Source: Pseudophaeobacter sp. EL27
Lineage (GTDB): Bacteria > Pseudomonadota > Alphaproteobacteria > Rhodobacterales > Rhodobacteraceae
Assembly: GCF_900313025.1 (NCBI RefSeq)
Contig: NZ_OMPQ01000015.1
Location: forward strand, 195,775-259,774
Length of the DNA: 64,000 nt
Reading direction: 5' to 3'
Part shown: piece after piece, positions 43,880-54,313 of the stretch
How positions within the stretch are numbered: position 1 is the stretch's first letter
Layout of the letters: every line of letters starts with the position of its first letter
Translations under genes and position numbers: made by a program
The notes under the pieces: generated by a model
Databases searched by the model: none
Told to the model about the DNA's origin: nothing
Seen by the model: the letters and a program-made list of their open reading frames with translations, nothing else

Positions 43880-45355
43880 TTATTCCGCCTCGAACTTGTC
43901 TTGCACCAGGCGGTCCAGCGCCATGACACCCCAGCCAGTGGCGCCTTTGGGCGCATAAGAGGTGGCGGATTTCACCGAAGCAACCCCGGCAATATCCAGG
44001 TGGATCCAAGGCATATCCTCTTTGATGAAACGCTTAAGGAACTGAGCCGCAGTGATCGAGCCCGCAGGACGCCCGCCGACGTTTTTCATATCGGCAATGC
44101 GCGATTTCAGCTGATCGTCATAGGCCTGCCCCAGGGGCATACGCCAGGCGCCCTCATCTGTCGCCTTGGCCGCCTTGAGGAAACCATTGCAGAGGGAGTC
44201 ATCATTTGAGAAAACACCTGCATTTTCATGGCCAAGGCCAATGATAACCGCCCCGGTCAGGGTCGCCAGATCAATGACACCGCAGGGGTTGAACCGCTCC
44301 TGCGCGTACCACAACACATCACAAAGCACCAAACGCCCCTCGGCATCGGTATTGATCACCTCAACCGTGTCGCCCTTCATCGATTTCACCACATCACCCG
44401 GGCGGGTGGCATTGCCCGAGGGCATGTTTTCCACCAGGCCAACCAGCCCGACCACATTGGCGCGGGCCTTGCGCAGCGCCAGCGCCTTCATGGTACCAAC
44501 CACCACCCCAGCACCGCCCATGTCCATGGTCATGTCTTCCATGCCAGCGGCCGGCTTCAGCGAGATCCCCCCAGTGTCAAAGACAACGCCCTTGCCCACC
44601 AGAGCCAGCGGTGCCGCGCCCTCGGTGCCGCCCTTCCAGTTCATGATCGCCACCTTGGAGGGGCTGTCGGACCCCTGCCCGACGCAGAGCAGCGTGCCCA
44701 TGCCCAGCTCTTCCAGCTGTGCTTCATCCAGAATTTCGATCTCCAGACCAATTTCGGACATTTCCTCGATCCGTCGGGCGAATTCGACAGTTGTCAGCAC
44801 ATTGGCGGGCTCATTGACCAGATCACGGGTCATATGCACGCCTTCGGCCACCGCGGCCAGGGGCGCATAGGCCGCCGCCATCTCGTCAAAGGCCTTATGC
44901 GCAATGGTGATCTCAGCCACGGGCTTGGCCTCTTTCAGGGCCTTGTGATTGTCAAACCCATAGCTGCGCAGGGCCATGCCCATGGCCAGCTCGGCAGCCT
45001 TGGGAATAGATCCGGCCATCACGGTCATGTTCTTCTCAGGTGCCGCAGCAATCAGTTTGGCCCCGGCCTGGCGCGCCTCGATCGGGGTGATACGGCGTGG
45101 CAGGACCAGGACATGCAGGGCTTCGGAGACCATACCGGTCGGCCAGTTCAGCGTGATCACCGTGCCGGGTTTGGTTTTATCAAACTCCGGAGCCGCGATC
45201 AGGCGCGCCAAAGCTCCTTTGGTCAGCCGGTTGGCACTGCGCGCGGCCTGATCCATCACCCCTTCGGGGGTGACCAGAACAACGACATGGCCTGTCATCC
45301 CAGAGAGGGCTTTGGGGTCGTAGTCGGAAAAGCGGATGGCGGGCATGGTGCTCAT
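43880..45355 (-). CDS. pepA: Leucyl aminopeptidase (M17)
   Basis: Cytoplasmic M17 cytosol aminopeptidase, 491 residues, dizinc/manganese enzyme acting on N-terminal Leu and others. Metal and catalytic blocks are present: VGKGVVFDTGGISLKP (Lys and Asp) and NTDAEGRLVLCD, the family signature. It is transcribed with holC and is divergent from lptF across a 245-bp gap that holds the promoters. Confidence 0.95.
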   Translation of the reverse strand: MSTMPAIRFSDYDPKALSGMTGHVVVLVTPEGVMDQAARSANRLTKGALARLIAAPEFDKTKPGTVITLNWPTGMVSEALHVLVLPRRITPIEARQAGAKLIAAAPEKNMTVMAGSIPKAAELAMGMALRSYGFDNHKALKEAKPVAEITIAHKAFDEMAAAYAPLAAVAEGVHMTRDLVNEPANVLTTVEFARRIEEMSEIGLEIEILDEAQLEELGMGTLLCVGQGSDSPSKVAIMNWKGGTEGAAPLALVGKGVVFDTGGISLKPAAGMEDMTMDMGGAGVVVGTMKALALRKARANVVGLVGLVENMPSGNATRPGDVVKSMKGDTVEVINTDAEGRLVLCDVLWYAQERFNPCGVIDLATLTGAVIIGLGHENAGVFSNDDSLCNGFLKAAKATDEGAWRMPLGQAYDDQLKSRIADMKNVGGRPAGSITAAQFLKRFIKEDMPWIHLDIAGVASVKSATSYAPKGATGWGVMALDRLVQDKFEAE

Positions 45356-45600
45356 GGTCTGATGGCTCCTGTCGGAATGAGGTCTTGTTTTGGTTGCCTA
45401 ATAAGTAACTGCGGCTCTGCACAATAGCCAGCCCCAGCGAGCATCGGCGTCACGGATCCGGCACCCAGCCGGAGAGTGTTTCGGCACCAACCTGCCAAAC
45501 CAGCGTCAGATCACAGAAATCACGCAGATAGCAGTTTTCCCCGTGAAACATTTCCTCTAAGGTTCCGCGAAACGACAATGGCAGGGTCTGGGGGGATCAA

Positions 45601-46764
45601 ATGTCACGCTTCGACAGATATGTCCTGTCGCAATACCTGCTGTTTTTCAGCTTTTTTGCGCTAATTCTAGTGGCTGTCTTCTGGATCAACCGGGCAGTTG
45701 TGCTGTTTGACCGGCTCATCGGGGACGGTCAGACGGCGATTGTCTTTCTGGAATTCACCGCCCTCACCCTCCCCAATCTTATCCGTATGGTGCTGCCTGT
45801 GGCGGTATTTGCTTCGGCGGTCTGGGTGACCAATCGTCTGCAAAGCGAAAGCGAGCTGACGGTGTTACGTGCGACAGGGACCAGCCCCTGGCAGATGGCA
45901 CGGCCGGCGCTCGTCTTTGGTCTGACCGCCGCGGTCATGATGTCTGCGCTCACTCATTTTCTGTTGCCAACTTCGATCAGTCAGCTGGCGCTGCGTGAAC
46001 AGGAGGTTTCGCGCAATGTCACAGCCAAGCTACTCACCGAAGGGAATTTCCTGCACCCAGCCAAGGGTGTCACCTTTTACATCCGGAAAATTGACACCAA
46101 TGGGACACTCAACGATGTCTTTCTGTCTGATCGCCGAGACCCCAAGCAAACCATGACCTACACAGGGGCGCAGGCCTTTCTTGTGCGCGACGGAGACAAC
46201 ACCCATCTGATCATGGTGAATGGCATGGCCCAACGCCTAGACCACCGAACCCAGCAGCTTTCGACCACCAATTTTTCTGATTTCTCTTATGACATCAGCT
46301 CCTTGGCTCACAAAAGTGCAACTCACAAGCGCAACATCCGGGCGATTCCTAGTTGGGAAATGCTGCAAAACCGGGAGGAGATCTCTCTTTCCGAAGGCTT
46401 TAGCCTAGGGGCTTTGGCTGAGGAATTCCATCTTCGCTTTGCCCGCGCTTTGATCTGTGTGGCAGTGGCGCTTATCGGCTTTTCTGCCCTCATGGTCGGA
46501 TCACATTCGCGTTTTGGCGTTTGGCGTCAGGCCCTTATAGCCTTTTTGCTACTGATCATCGTCGAGGGTTTACGCGGGGTTGTCTCGGAACCGGTGCGAA
46601 GCAATCCAGATCTTTGGCCGTTGATTTACCTGCCTGCCCTGCTTGGCCTGGTGGTGGCGCTTGGATTGTTGCAGCTGGCCGCCCACCCCCTCCCTCCGCG
46701 CCGTCAGGTCTCACAGCCTGGTATTTTGGGTCTCAAAGGCGAAAATCAGGAGGCCGGATCATGA
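45601..46764 (+). CDS. lptF: LPS export ABC permease LptF
   Basis: Inner-membrane permease of the LptB2FG exporter that extracts lipopolysaccharide for transport to the outer membrane. 387 residues with six TM helices and a central periplasmic beta-jellyroll domain. MSRFDRYVLSQYLLFF is the expected N-terminus. The gene overlaps lptG by 4 bp and begins the lptF-lptG-lptD-surA-pdxA-rsmA operon. Confidence 0.93.
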   Translation: MSRFDRYVLSQYLLFFSFFALILVAVFWINRAVVLFDRLIGDGQTAIVFLEFTALTLPNLIRMVLPVAVFASAVWVTNRLQSESELTVLRATGTSPWQMARPALVFGLTAAVMMSALTHFLLPTSISQLALREQEVSRNVTAKLLTEGNFLHPAKGVTFYIRKIDTNGTLNDVFLSDRRDPKQTMTYTGAQAFLVRDGDNTHLIMVNGMAQRLDHRTQQLSTTNFSDFSYDISSLAHKSATHKRNIRAIPSWEMLQNREEISLSEGFSLGALAEEFHLRFARALICVAVALIGFSALMVGSHSRFGVWRQALIAFLLLIIVEGLRGVVSEPVRSNPDLWPLIYLPALLGLVVALGLLQLAAHPLPPRRQVSQPGILGLKGENQEAGS

Positions 46765-47864
46765 AACTTGACCTCTATTATGCCCGTAGGTTTTTGCAGT
46801 GGTTTGCTGTGATCTGTGGCGTGTTGATGACCCTGGTTATCCTCATCGACCTGAACGAACAGATCCGCCGCTTTGATGCCTTTGATGTCAGCGCTGGACA
46901 GATCATTGGATTGACTCTGCTCAATGCACCAGCAGCGCTTAACGAGTTTCTGCCATTGATTATGATCCTCACCACAATTGTTCTGTTTGTCGGTCTGGCC
47001 CGCAGCAGCGAGCTAGTGGTGACACGGGCAATCGGGCGCTCAGGCATTCGGGCGCTGGCTGCGCCGGTTCTGGTGGCGGGCCTGCTGGGGCTGCTGGCAG
47101 TGAGCACACTCAACCCGATTGTTGCCGCAACAACCAACCTGTCCAAGTCCCTGGCCGACACCTATCGCACCGGTGGCCCCTCTGCCCTCTCGCTATCCGG
47201 CGAAGGGCTATGGCTGCGTCAGGGCAGCGCCAACGGGCAGTCGGTAATCCATGCCACCTCTTACGGCGGTGGGCGCGATGATATTGTGCTCTACGGTGTC
47301 ACGATACTCGCCTATGCGCCGGGTGGCGGACCAATCCGGCAGATCATCGCTGAATCGGCCCAGCTCGACGGTGATGAATGGCTGCTCCGCAAGGCCAAGG
47401 CCTGGCATATGACTGCCGGTCTCAACCCCGAAAGATCTGCTGCCACCCATGAGACCCTGCGGGTTCCGACCTCGCTCACGCAGGATCGCATCCGGGACAG
47501 GCTGGGGTCTGCGGATGGGATTTCGATCTATGATCTGCCAACCACCATTCGCGATCTTGCCGAGGCTGGTTTTGCCACAAAACGCTATCAAGTCTGGTAT
47601 CAGGTCGAGCTGGCTCGCCCACTGTTCCTCATTGCGATGGTGCTGGTTGGCGCTGCCTTTACCATGCGCCACACAAGATTTGGCGGAACCGGTCTTGCGG
47701 TGCTGACGGCTGTGTTATTAGGCTTTGGACTGTACTTTGTACGAAATTTTGCGCAGATTCTGGGGGAGAATGGTCAAATCCCGGTGGCCCTGGCTGCCTG
47801 GGCACCACCTGTGGCCTCAATTCTGCTGACGATGGGACTGCTTTTACATGCTGAGGACGGATAA
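46761..47864 (+). CDS. lptG: LPS export ABC permease LptG
   Basis: Second permease of LptB2FG, 367 residues, same fold as LptF. ATG at 46761 (sequence MKLDLYYARRFLQWF) overlaps the lptF stop and has AGGAGG about 11 nt before it. An upstream in-frame start exists inside lptF but would add about 80 unrelated residues. The TM block LGFGLYFVRNFAQILGENGQ is typical of LptG. Confidence 0.93.
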   Translation: MKLDLYYARRFLQWFAVICGVLMTLVILIDLNEQIRRFDAFDVSAGQIIGLTLLNAPAALNEFLPLIMILTTIVLFVGLARSSELVVTRAIGRSGIRALAAPVLVAGLLGLLAVSTLNPIVAATTNLSKSLADTYRTGGPSALSLSGEGLWLRQGSANGQSVIHATSYGGGRDDIVLYGVTILAYAPGGGPIRQIIAESAQLDGDEWLLRKAKAWHMTAGLNPERSAATHETLRVPTSLTQDRIRDRLGSADGISIYDLPTTIRDLAEAGFATKRYQVWYQVELARPLFLIAMVLVGAAFTMRHTRFGGTGLAVLTAVLLGFGLYFVRNFAQILGENGQIPVALAAWAPPVASILLTMGLLLHAEDG

Positions 47865-47865
47865 T

Positions 47866-50028
47866 ATGCGCCGCGCCCTGATGCTCTCGGTGGTCCTGCC
47901 CTGGCTGGCCATCGCCTCTCCAATCGGAGCGCAGCAAGCTGCCCCCGCTCCTGCAGCGGAGCAGCCTGCGATTCTTGTGGCTGATCAGATGCTTATCACC
48001 CCCGATCGCCAATTAATCGCAAAGGGTAATGTGGAAGCATTCCAAGGGGACGTGCGGCTGCAAGCCCAGCAGATTACCTTTGAAGAAGGCAGTGGCACCC
48101 TAAAGATCGAAGGGCCGATCCGCATTGATCAAGGCGGTGAGATCACCATTCTGGCCAATGCCGCTGAGCTGGATCGCAGCCTGCGTGACGGGCTTTTGAC
48201 GGGCGCTCGTATGGTCTTTAAGCAGCAGTTGCAGCTGGCCTCCTTGCAAATGACCCGCGTGGGCGGTCGCTATACGCAGCTTTACAAGACCTCGGTAACC
48301 TCTTGCCATGTGTGTGAAGACGGCAAGCCGCCACTCTGGCAAATCCGGGCCGAGCGGGTCATCCATGACCAGGTAGAACAGCAGCTCTATTTTGAAAACG
48401 CCCAGGTCAGGGTTCTGGATGTACCGGTTTTTTACTTCCCGGCGATACGCCTGCCAGATCCAACCCTAAAGCGGACCAGCGGCTTTCTAGTGCCCTCGAT
48501 CCGAACCACCTCGAACCTTGGAACCGGGGTCAAGATTCCCTATTTCTTCACCCTTGGGGACAGCCGCGACCTGACGCTTTCACCCTACATCTCCAGCGAC
48601 ACCCGGACGCTGGATGCCCGCTATCGGCAGGCCTTCCGGCGTGGCACCATTGAACTGGAAGGCGCCTTTACCCGCGACGATCTGCAACCGGATGAAGACC
48701 GTGGCTATTTCTTTGCCACCGGGCAGTTTGATCTTCCGCGGGATCTGCAGCTGGAATTTGACCTAAAAGCTGTATCGGATAATGCCTATATTGCGGATTA
48801 TAGCCTGCCAGATCTCGACCGTCTGCGCTCGGAAGTCACCCTGACCAAGTCATCACGCGACAGTCTGCTGCGGGCTGCGCTGATCAACTTCAAAACCCTG
48901 CGGGACAGCGAAAGTCAGGACCTTATCCCCTCTACCATCGGTGAGATCTATTACCAAAAGCGCTACTTCCCGACCTCCATCGGCGGCGAAACCCGGTTGA
49001 CCCTCGAGGCCCACGGCCACAATCGGACCTCCGATCTGGAGGGCAATCTAACCACCGCAAACGGGCGTGATCACGGGCGGGTCACTGCCGATCTGGATTG
49101 GCGTCGCAGCTGGCATCTGGCGCAGGGTGTGGAACTGGAATGGGAAGTCGGCACAGCCATTGACAGTTTTACCACCTATGACGATTCATACTATCCCGAG
49201 CATAGCTCACGCATCACCCCAAGGTCCGCGCTTACCCTGCGCTTGCCCATGGCCAAAACTGACGCCAGTGGTGCAACGCAGTTCTTTGAACCCATCGTAC
49301 AATTGGGCTGGAGCAATGCAATCGGGGACAGCGTTGCCCAAGACGAAAGCAACTATGTCGAATTTGACCAGGGCAATCTGTTGTCTCTGTCTCGCTTCCC
49401 AGCATCTGATGCGCGCGAAGACGGGCTAAGCCTCGCCTATGGTTTCAATTGGGCCCGTTTCGCCAAAAGTGGCTGGCAGGCCCAAGCCACCCTGGCACAG
49501 GTGATCCGTCAGGATGCCGATAACCGCTTTTCCAAAAGCTCCGGCCTGGGAGGGACCACTTCGGACCTGCTTTTGGCTGGGCAGTTGAAATTCAACGATG
49601 GCATTGCTCTCACCGCGCGGGGCTTGCTCAACGATTCTCTGAACTTCTCCAAAGCAGAGGTACGCGGCGATTGGTACCGCGATGCGCTGGCTGTCTCCGG
49701 CAGCTATCTCTGGCTTGGCACCGACCCAAATGAGAACCGGACCACAGAAACCTCTGAGATCTGGTTTGATGGCTCATATGAGGTTTCCCCAGGTTGGAAA
49801 GCCAGCGCCAACCTGCGCTATGACATTTCAGATGCACGCGCAACGCGGGCAGGACTTGGCCTAGCCTTCAGCAACGAATGCGTGACGGTCGACCTTTCGG
49901 TAAACCGTCGTTATACCTCAACAACAAGCGTAGACCCCTCAACGGACTTTGGGTTTTCAATTTCCATGAACGGGTTCTCAATCAATAACGGCAGCAAACA
50001 GTACAGGCGATCATGCAGACAATCTTGA
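47866..50028 (+). CDS. lptD: LPS-assembly outer-membrane protein LptD
   Basis: Outer-membrane translocon that, with LptE, inserts LPS into the outer leaflet. 720 residues. Signal peptide (LMLSVVLPWLAIASPIGA), an OstA-like N-terminal jellyroll (about 35-145, ADQMLITPDRQLIAKGNVEA), then a beta-barrel rich in aromatic strands. One Cys pair lies in VTSCHVCEDGKPPLWQIRA. ATG at 47866 is one base after the lptG stop. Confidence 0.92.
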   Translation: MRRALMLSVVLPWLAIASPIGAQQAAPAPAAEQPAILVADQMLITPDRQLIAKGNVEAFQGDVRLQAQQITFEEGSGTLKIEGPIRIDQGGEITILANAAELDRSLRDGLLTGARMVFKQQLQLASLQMTRVGGRYTQLYKTSVTSCHVCEDGKPPLWQIRAERVIHDQVEQQLYFENAQVRVLDVPVFYFPAIRLPDPTLKRTSGFLVPSIRTTSNLGTGVKIPYFFTLGDSRDLTLSPYISSDTRTLDARYRQAFRRGTIELEGAFTRDDLQPDEDRGYFFATGQFDLPRDLQLEFDLKAVSDNAYIADYSLPDLDRLRSEVTLTKSSRDSLLRAALINFKTLRDSESQDLIPSTIGEIYYQKRYFPTSIGGETRLTLEAHGHNRTSDLEGNLTTANGRDHGRVTADLDWRRSWHLAQGVELEWEVGTAIDSFTTYDDSYYPEHSSRITPRSALTLRLPMAKTDASGATQFFEPIVQLGWSNAIGDSVAQDESNYVEFDQGNLLSLSRFPASDAREDGLSLAYGFNWARFAKSGWQAQATLAQVIRQDADNRFSKSSGLGGTTSDLLLAGQLKFNDGIALTARGLLNDSLNFSKAEVRGDWYRDALAVSGSYLWLGTDPNENRTTETSEIWFDGSYEVSPGWKASANLRYDISDARATRAGLGLAFSNECVTVDLSVNRRYTSTTSVDPSTDFGFSISMNGFSINNGSKQYRRSCRQS

Positions 50029-51272
50029 CCCAGGCCTTCTCCGCTTCCTTGACCCGAAGCTTTTCCAGAACGGCGGCCGCTATCACTTTGGGCTTTGCGC
50101 TCTCTTTGACAGCAGCGCCACTGGCTGCGCAGGGGCTGTTTTCGCCCGCGGTGACTGTCGACAGCGCAGTCGTCACCAACTATGAGCTGCAACAACGCGC
50201 TCTCTTCATGGGAATCTTGCGCACGCCCGGGAATCCTGAGATCCAGGCACGCGAAGAGCTGATCAAGGACCGTCTCAAGCAGGCTGAACTGGACAGGGTC
50301 GGCATCTCACCAAGTGAGGAAGAAATTACCGCAGGCATGACTGAGCTTGCCGGACGCGCCAACCTGTCTCTCAACGAATTTGTGACAGTCCTCAAACAAA
50401 ACGGCATTGAGCCCGAAACACTGCGTGACTTTACCAAGATTGGCATTGGCTGGCGTGAATACGTCGGCGGGCGGTTCCTGTCCCGGGCACGGCCAACGGA
50501 AGATGAAATCGACCGCGCAATGGGCCGGTCCGGATCCGGTGGTGTGCAGGTTTTGCTGTCTGAGCTGATTGTGCCAATTAACGAGCAGAATGCTCAGCAG
50601 GTTCAACAACTGACCGATCAGGTTGGGGAATTGACCAGTTTTGCTGCCTTTTCGTCTGCGGCGACGCAATACTCGGCGTCTGATAGCCGCAACAATGGAG
50701 GCCGTCTGCCCTGGATGAACCTGACCAAGCTGCCTCCGCAGCTACAACCGGTGGTCCTAGCGCTTGAAACCGGTGAGATCACCGAACCGCTGCCCCTGCA
50801 GGGCGCTGTGGCGATGTTCCAGATGCGCGGTGTGCGCGAAGTCACGGGCAGTCGCCAAAGGTACTCTGCGATTGAGTATGCCGCCTATTACATCCCCGGT
50901 GGTCGCAGCCCCGAGGCGTTGGCCGCAGGGCAGAAAGTGGCCGATAGTATCGACACCTGTGACGATCTCTATGGCGTTGCCAAAGATCAGGACCCTAGCG
51001 TTCTGGATCGTCTAAGCCTAGTGCCCGCGGAGATACCACAGGATATCGCGATCGAGCTGGCCAAGCTCGACGCCAATGAGACCTCTCTGACCCTGACCCG
51101 CAACGAAGGCCAGACGCTGATGTTGCTGATGCTCTGCGGCCGCACAGCAGAGCTGGGCGAGGGGCAATCACGTGAAACCGTGGCCAATGCCCTGTTGCAG
51201 CAGCGGCTGGAGTCCTTGTCCAACGGCTTCCTCGAACAGCTTCGGGCAGATGCCCTGATCATTGACAAATGA
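50013..51272 (+). CDS. surA: Periplasmic chaperone/peptidyl-prolyl isomerase SurA
   Basis: A 419-residue periplasmic folding factor for outer-membrane proteins, including LptD. Signal peptide (ITLGFALSLTAAPLAAQ), N-terminal chaperone domain (about 45-165, VTNYELQQRALFMGIL), and one parvulin-type domain (about 175-280, VLLSELIVPI). The start overlaps lptD by 16 bp. The parvulin core is less conserved than in E. coli SurA, so isomerase activity may be weak. Confidence 0.85.
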   Translation: MQTILTQAFSASLTRSFSRTAAAITLGFALSLTAAPLAAQGLFSPAVTVDSAVVTNYELQQRALFMGILRTPGNPEIQAREELIKDRLKQAELDRVGISPSEEEITAGMTELAGRANLSLNEFVTVLKQNGIEPETLRDFTKIGIGWREYVGGRFLSRARPTEDEIDRAMGRSGSGGVQVLLSELIVPINEQNAQQVQQLTDQVGELTSFAAFSSAATQYSASDSRNNGGRLPWMNLTKLPPQLQPVVLALETGEITEPLPLQGAVAMFQMRGVREVTGSRQRYSAIEYAAYYIPGGRSPEALAAGQKVADSIDTCDDLYGVAKDQDPSVLDRLSLVPAEIPQDIAIELAKLDANETSLTLTRNEGQTLMLLMLCGRTAELGEGQSRETVANALLQQRLESLSNGFLEQLRADALIIDK

Positions 51273-52264
51273 TAACTCCCGGTCGCCCCCTGCCCCCCAT
51301 CGCGCTCAGCTGTGGGGAACCCGCCGGGATTGGCCCCGAGATCACCGCCAAGGCCTGGCAGCTCTTGAAAGAGAGCTGCCCTTTTTTTTGGATCGGTGAC
51401 CCGCGCCATCTGCCAGGTGACATTCCCCTGGCGGTGATCAACGCTCCCAAAGAGGCTCTGAAAGTATGTGCTCAGGCGCTTCCGGTGCTGCCCCTTGAGT
51501 TTGCAGGCTCAACGGTTAAAGGGCACGCCGACCCAAAAAATGCCCCCGGGGTTGTGCGCTCCATTGAACGCGGCGTGGAGCTGGTTCAGGCAGGCGCTGC
51601 CTCGGCTCTCTGCACTGTACCGATCCACAAAAAAGCGCTGATTGACGGGGCGCAGTTTGCCTTTCCCGGACATACCGAGTTTCTGGCCCATCTGGCGCGC
51701 CGCAGCCGCGTTGTCATGATGCTGGCCAGCCCTGCCCTGCGGGTGGTTCCCGCCACCATCCATATCGCGCTGCGCGACGTCCCGCACGTCCTGAACCCTG
51801 ATTTGCTGCGCGAGGTGATTGCGATCACCGCTCAGGGGCTGCGCAGCCAGTTTGGCATTGCCCAGCCACGCATTGCGGTCGCCGGGCTGAATCCCCATGC
51901 CGGCGAGGGTGGCGCCATGGGACAGGAAGAGCTGTTGTGGATCAATGATCTGATCCGCGAACTGAATTCGGACAGCTTGACCCTCACCGGGCCACATCCA
52001 GCGGATACGCTGTTTCACGCCGCGGCCCGCGCCCGCTATGATGCAGCCATCTGCATGTATCACGATCAGGCGCTGATCCCGATCAAGACCTTGGATTTTG
52101 ATCGCGGTGTCAATGTCACCCTGGGCCTGCCCTTTATCCGCACCTCACCGGATCATGGCACCGCCTTTGATATTGCAGGCACCGGAGTGGCAAACCCCTC
52201 CAGCCTGATAGAGGCGCTAAAACTGGCCCAGACCATGGCGCAGCGCAGCACTTCGCCCACTTGA
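51269..52264 (+). CDS. pdxA: 4-hydroxythreonine-4-phosphate dehydrogenase
   Basis: NAD-dependent enzyme of the DXP-dependent vitamin B6 pathway, converting 4-phosphohydroxy-L-threonine to the precursor condensed by PdxJ. 331 residues. SCGEPAGIGPEI at the start and GLNPHAGEGG and MYHDQALIPIK later are PdxA signatures, the last two with metal-ligand His residues. The start overlaps the surA stop by 4 bp. Confidence 0.95.
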   Translation: MITPGRPLPPIALSCGEPAGIGPEITAKAWQLLKESCPFFWIGDPRHLPGDIPLAVINAPKEALKVCAQALPVLPLEFAGSTVKGHADPKNAPGVVRSIERGVELVQAGAASALCTVPIHKKALIDGAQFAFPGHTEFLAHLARRSRVVMMLASPALRVVPATIHIALRDVPHVLNPDLLREVIAITAQGLRSQFGIAQPRIAVAGLNPHAGEGGAMGQEELLWINDLIRELNSDSLTLTGPHPADTLFHAAARARYDAAICMYHDQALIPIKTLDFDRGVNVTLGLPFIRTSPDHGTAFDIAGTGVANPSSLIEALKLAQTMAQRSTSPT

Positions 52265-52347
52265 CGCACCCGAACTCACTGCCTATCCCAACCGCACCCT
52301 TTCTTTGACTGGCGCCCCGCAAGGTCGCGCGCCCTGGACATATAGAC

Positions 52348-53193
52348 ATGAGCGCCATCGACTCCCTGCCTCCCCTGCGCGAGGTCATCGACACCCATCA
52401 GCTGCTGGCCCGCAAATCACTGGGGCAGAATTTTCTGCTGGATCTCAACCTGACCTCCAAGATCGCCCGCCAGGCCGGGGATCTGAGCGAATGCGACGTG
52501 CTGGAAATTGGCCCCGGCCCCGGCGGGTTGACCCGTGGATTGCTAGCAGAAGGTGCGCGCCGGGTGCTGGCTGTCGAAAAAGACAGTCGCTGCATGCCGG
52601 CCCTGGCCGAGATTGCCGAGGCCTATCCCGGAAGGTTGGAGCTGATCAATGGCGATGCGCTGGATATTGATCCCCTGGCGCATCTCACCCCGCCGGTGCG
52701 TATTGCAGCCAACCTGCCCTATAATGTCGGCACCGAGCTGCTGGTGCGCTGGCTCACCCCCAAGGACTGGCCGCCCTTTTGGCAAAGCCTCACCCTGATG
52801 TTTCAGCGCGAGGTGGCGGAACGTATCGTTGCCCAGCCGGGCACCAAGGCCTATGGCCGTCTGGCCCTTTTGGCGCAGTGGCGCGCCGAGGCCCGTATCG
52901 TTTTGGCGCTGCCGCCCGAGGCCTTTAGCCCGCCCCCCAAGGTGCATAGCGCCGTTGTCCATCTGACCGCCCTCCAAGAACCCCGCTTTCCGGCGGATGC
53001 CGCCACCCTGTCGCGGGTGATTGCAGCCGGGTTCAACCAACGTCGCAAGATGCTGCGCGCCAGCCTCAAAGGTGTGGCGCCGGGAATTGAGGATCATTTG
53101 AAGGCAGCAGGCATTGCCCCAACAGAGCGTGCCGAACAGGTCAGCCTTGAGGAATTCTGCGCCCTTGCCCGCAGCATCAAGCCGCTGACCTAA
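52348..53193 (+). CDS. rsmA: 16S rRNA dimethyladenosine transferase
   Basis: Also called KsgA. It dimethylates the two adjacent adenosines in the 3' hairpin of 16S rRNA late in small-subunit assembly. 281 residues. SLGQNFL, the SAM-binding [16 protein letters not shown] and the catalytic motif [14 protein letters not shown] are all intact. It is last in the lpt-surA-pdxA operon and is followed by a terminator. Confidence 0.96.
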   Translation: MSAIDSLPPLREVIDTHQLLARKSLGQNFLLDLNLTSKIARQAGDLSECDVLEIGPGPGGLTRGLLAEGARRVLAVEKDSRCMPALAEIAEAYPGRLELINGDALDIDPLAHLTPPVRIAANLPYNVGTELLVRWLTPKDWPPFWQSLTLMFQREVAERIVAQPGTKAYGRLALLAQWRAEARIVLALPPEAFSPPPKVHSAVVHLTALQEPRFPADAATLSRVIAAGFNQRRKMLRASLKGVAPGIEDHLKAAGIAPTERAEQVSLEEFCALARSIKPLT

Positions 53194-53237
53194 GGCCCAG
53201 GGCTGGAAGCGCTTAACCAGAGAAACCTCCATGAAAA

Positions 53238-53265
53238 AACCCGGCCTCCATCGGAAGGCCGGGTT
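53238..53265. terminator. Bidirectional terminator rsmA / DUF4167
   Basis: AACCCGGCCT (53238-53247) pairs with AGGCCGGGTT (53256-53265) over an 8-nt loop. A-rich sequence on its left gives a T-run on the minus strand; on the plus strand TCTT follows. It closes both convergent genes. Confidence 0.85.
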
Positions 53266-53292
53266 CTTAATCTTTGATCTCAAAGCCGATCT

Positions 53293-54087
53293 TTATTCAG
53301 CAGCTTCGGGCGCATCCTCAGCCTTTGGCTTGGGCTTGCGTGCCCGTGGCGCGCGTTTTGGCTTGGCTTCCTTGGCCGCTTCCGCAGTCGCTGGGGTCTC
53401 ACCCTCGGCAGCACCTGCGTCACCCTCAGCTGCGGGCTTGGCTGCGGCAGGTTTACGGCTGCGCGGCTTGCGCGCTGCTGGCTTCTTGGCCGCAGCAGGC
53501 TCCTGGCCTTTGCTTTCCGGTGTTTCGACCAACCCGCTGTCCTGGGCATTGCCGCTTGCTGAATCGCGTGGATCAATCACCTCTGGCTGCGGCGCGCTGG
53601 CCGGATCCGGGTGAGGCACTGCCGGGTTTGCCGCTGCTTCGCCCTGGGCCTCAGTGTGGGCTGGGCCAGGCTGGGACTGCTGCGGCTGTGGTTGTGGCTG
53701 GTGGCGTGACTTCTGCTGAGCCGCCTGATTGGCGGTTGCTTCGCGTTCCTGACGCTCGAGCCGTTCTGCCCGCTCGCGGTCTCGATCAGCCTGACGCTCG
53801 CGGTTCTGGCGTTCCTGATCTTCACGCCGGGCATCAATTTCGCGCTGCGCTTCGTTCAGAAGACGTAGATAATGCTCGGCGTGCTGCTGAAAGTTTTCAG
53901 CTGCCACACGGTCATTGCTGAGCTGCGCATCCCGCGTCAGCTGGTTATACTTATCAATGATCTGTTGCGGCGTCCCGCGCACCTTGCCCTCTGGGCCGGA
54001 GCTGTCGAAGACGCGATTTACAACATTGACCCCATTGGGGCGGTTCCGGTTCGACTTGGAACGCGAACGTGATTTTGACGATCTCAT
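53293..54087 (-). CDS. DUF4167-domain protein
   Basis: 264 residues. The N-terminus (NRVFDSSGPEGKVRGTPQQ, about 24-42) begins the DUF4167 domain, which continues with TPQQIIDKYNQLTRDAQLSN and AENFQQHAEHYLRLLNE (given in parts). The remainder is a charged Arg/Glu-rich coiled segment (about 100-130) followed by a Gln/Pro-rich and a basic Ala/Lys-rich low-complexity tail. Function is unknown. The basic tail suggests nucleic-acid binding. Conserved in alphaproteobacteria near prmC-prfA. Confidence 0.85.
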   Translation of the reverse strand: MRSSKSRSRSKSNRNRPNGVNVVNRVFDSSGPEGKVRGTPQQIIDKYNQLTRDAQLSNDRVAAENFQQHAEHYLRLLNEAQREIDARREDQERQNRERQADRDRERAERLERQEREATANQAAQQKSRHQPQPQPQQSQPGPAHTEAQGEAAANPAVPHPDPASAPQPEVIDPRDSASGNAQDSGLVETPESKGQEPAAAKKPAARKPRSRKPAAAKPAAEGDAGAAEGETPATAEAAKEAKPKRAPRARKPKPKAEDAPEAAE

Positions 54088-54313
54088 ATGCCTAACGTCA
54101 GCCTTAAATTACATGTGTCCTGGATCTAATTCAGCGCGTCATTGCGCCGGATGATCGACTATTTTGGGCTTGGTGTCGCTGGGAGGTAGAGCAACCTCAC
54201 CGTTTTTGAGCGACATCTTGAGTAACCACTTTCTGTGCCATCAGACAAGGGGCGCCTTTGATTTTTCGCGAAGTTTCTTTCAAAAACGCAAATTTTCGCA
54301 ACAAATAAGCGCT

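Noticed and set aside
44228-45427. 399-codon plus-strand frame opposite pepA
   Set aside because: Shadow of pepA, which carries full M17 signatures.
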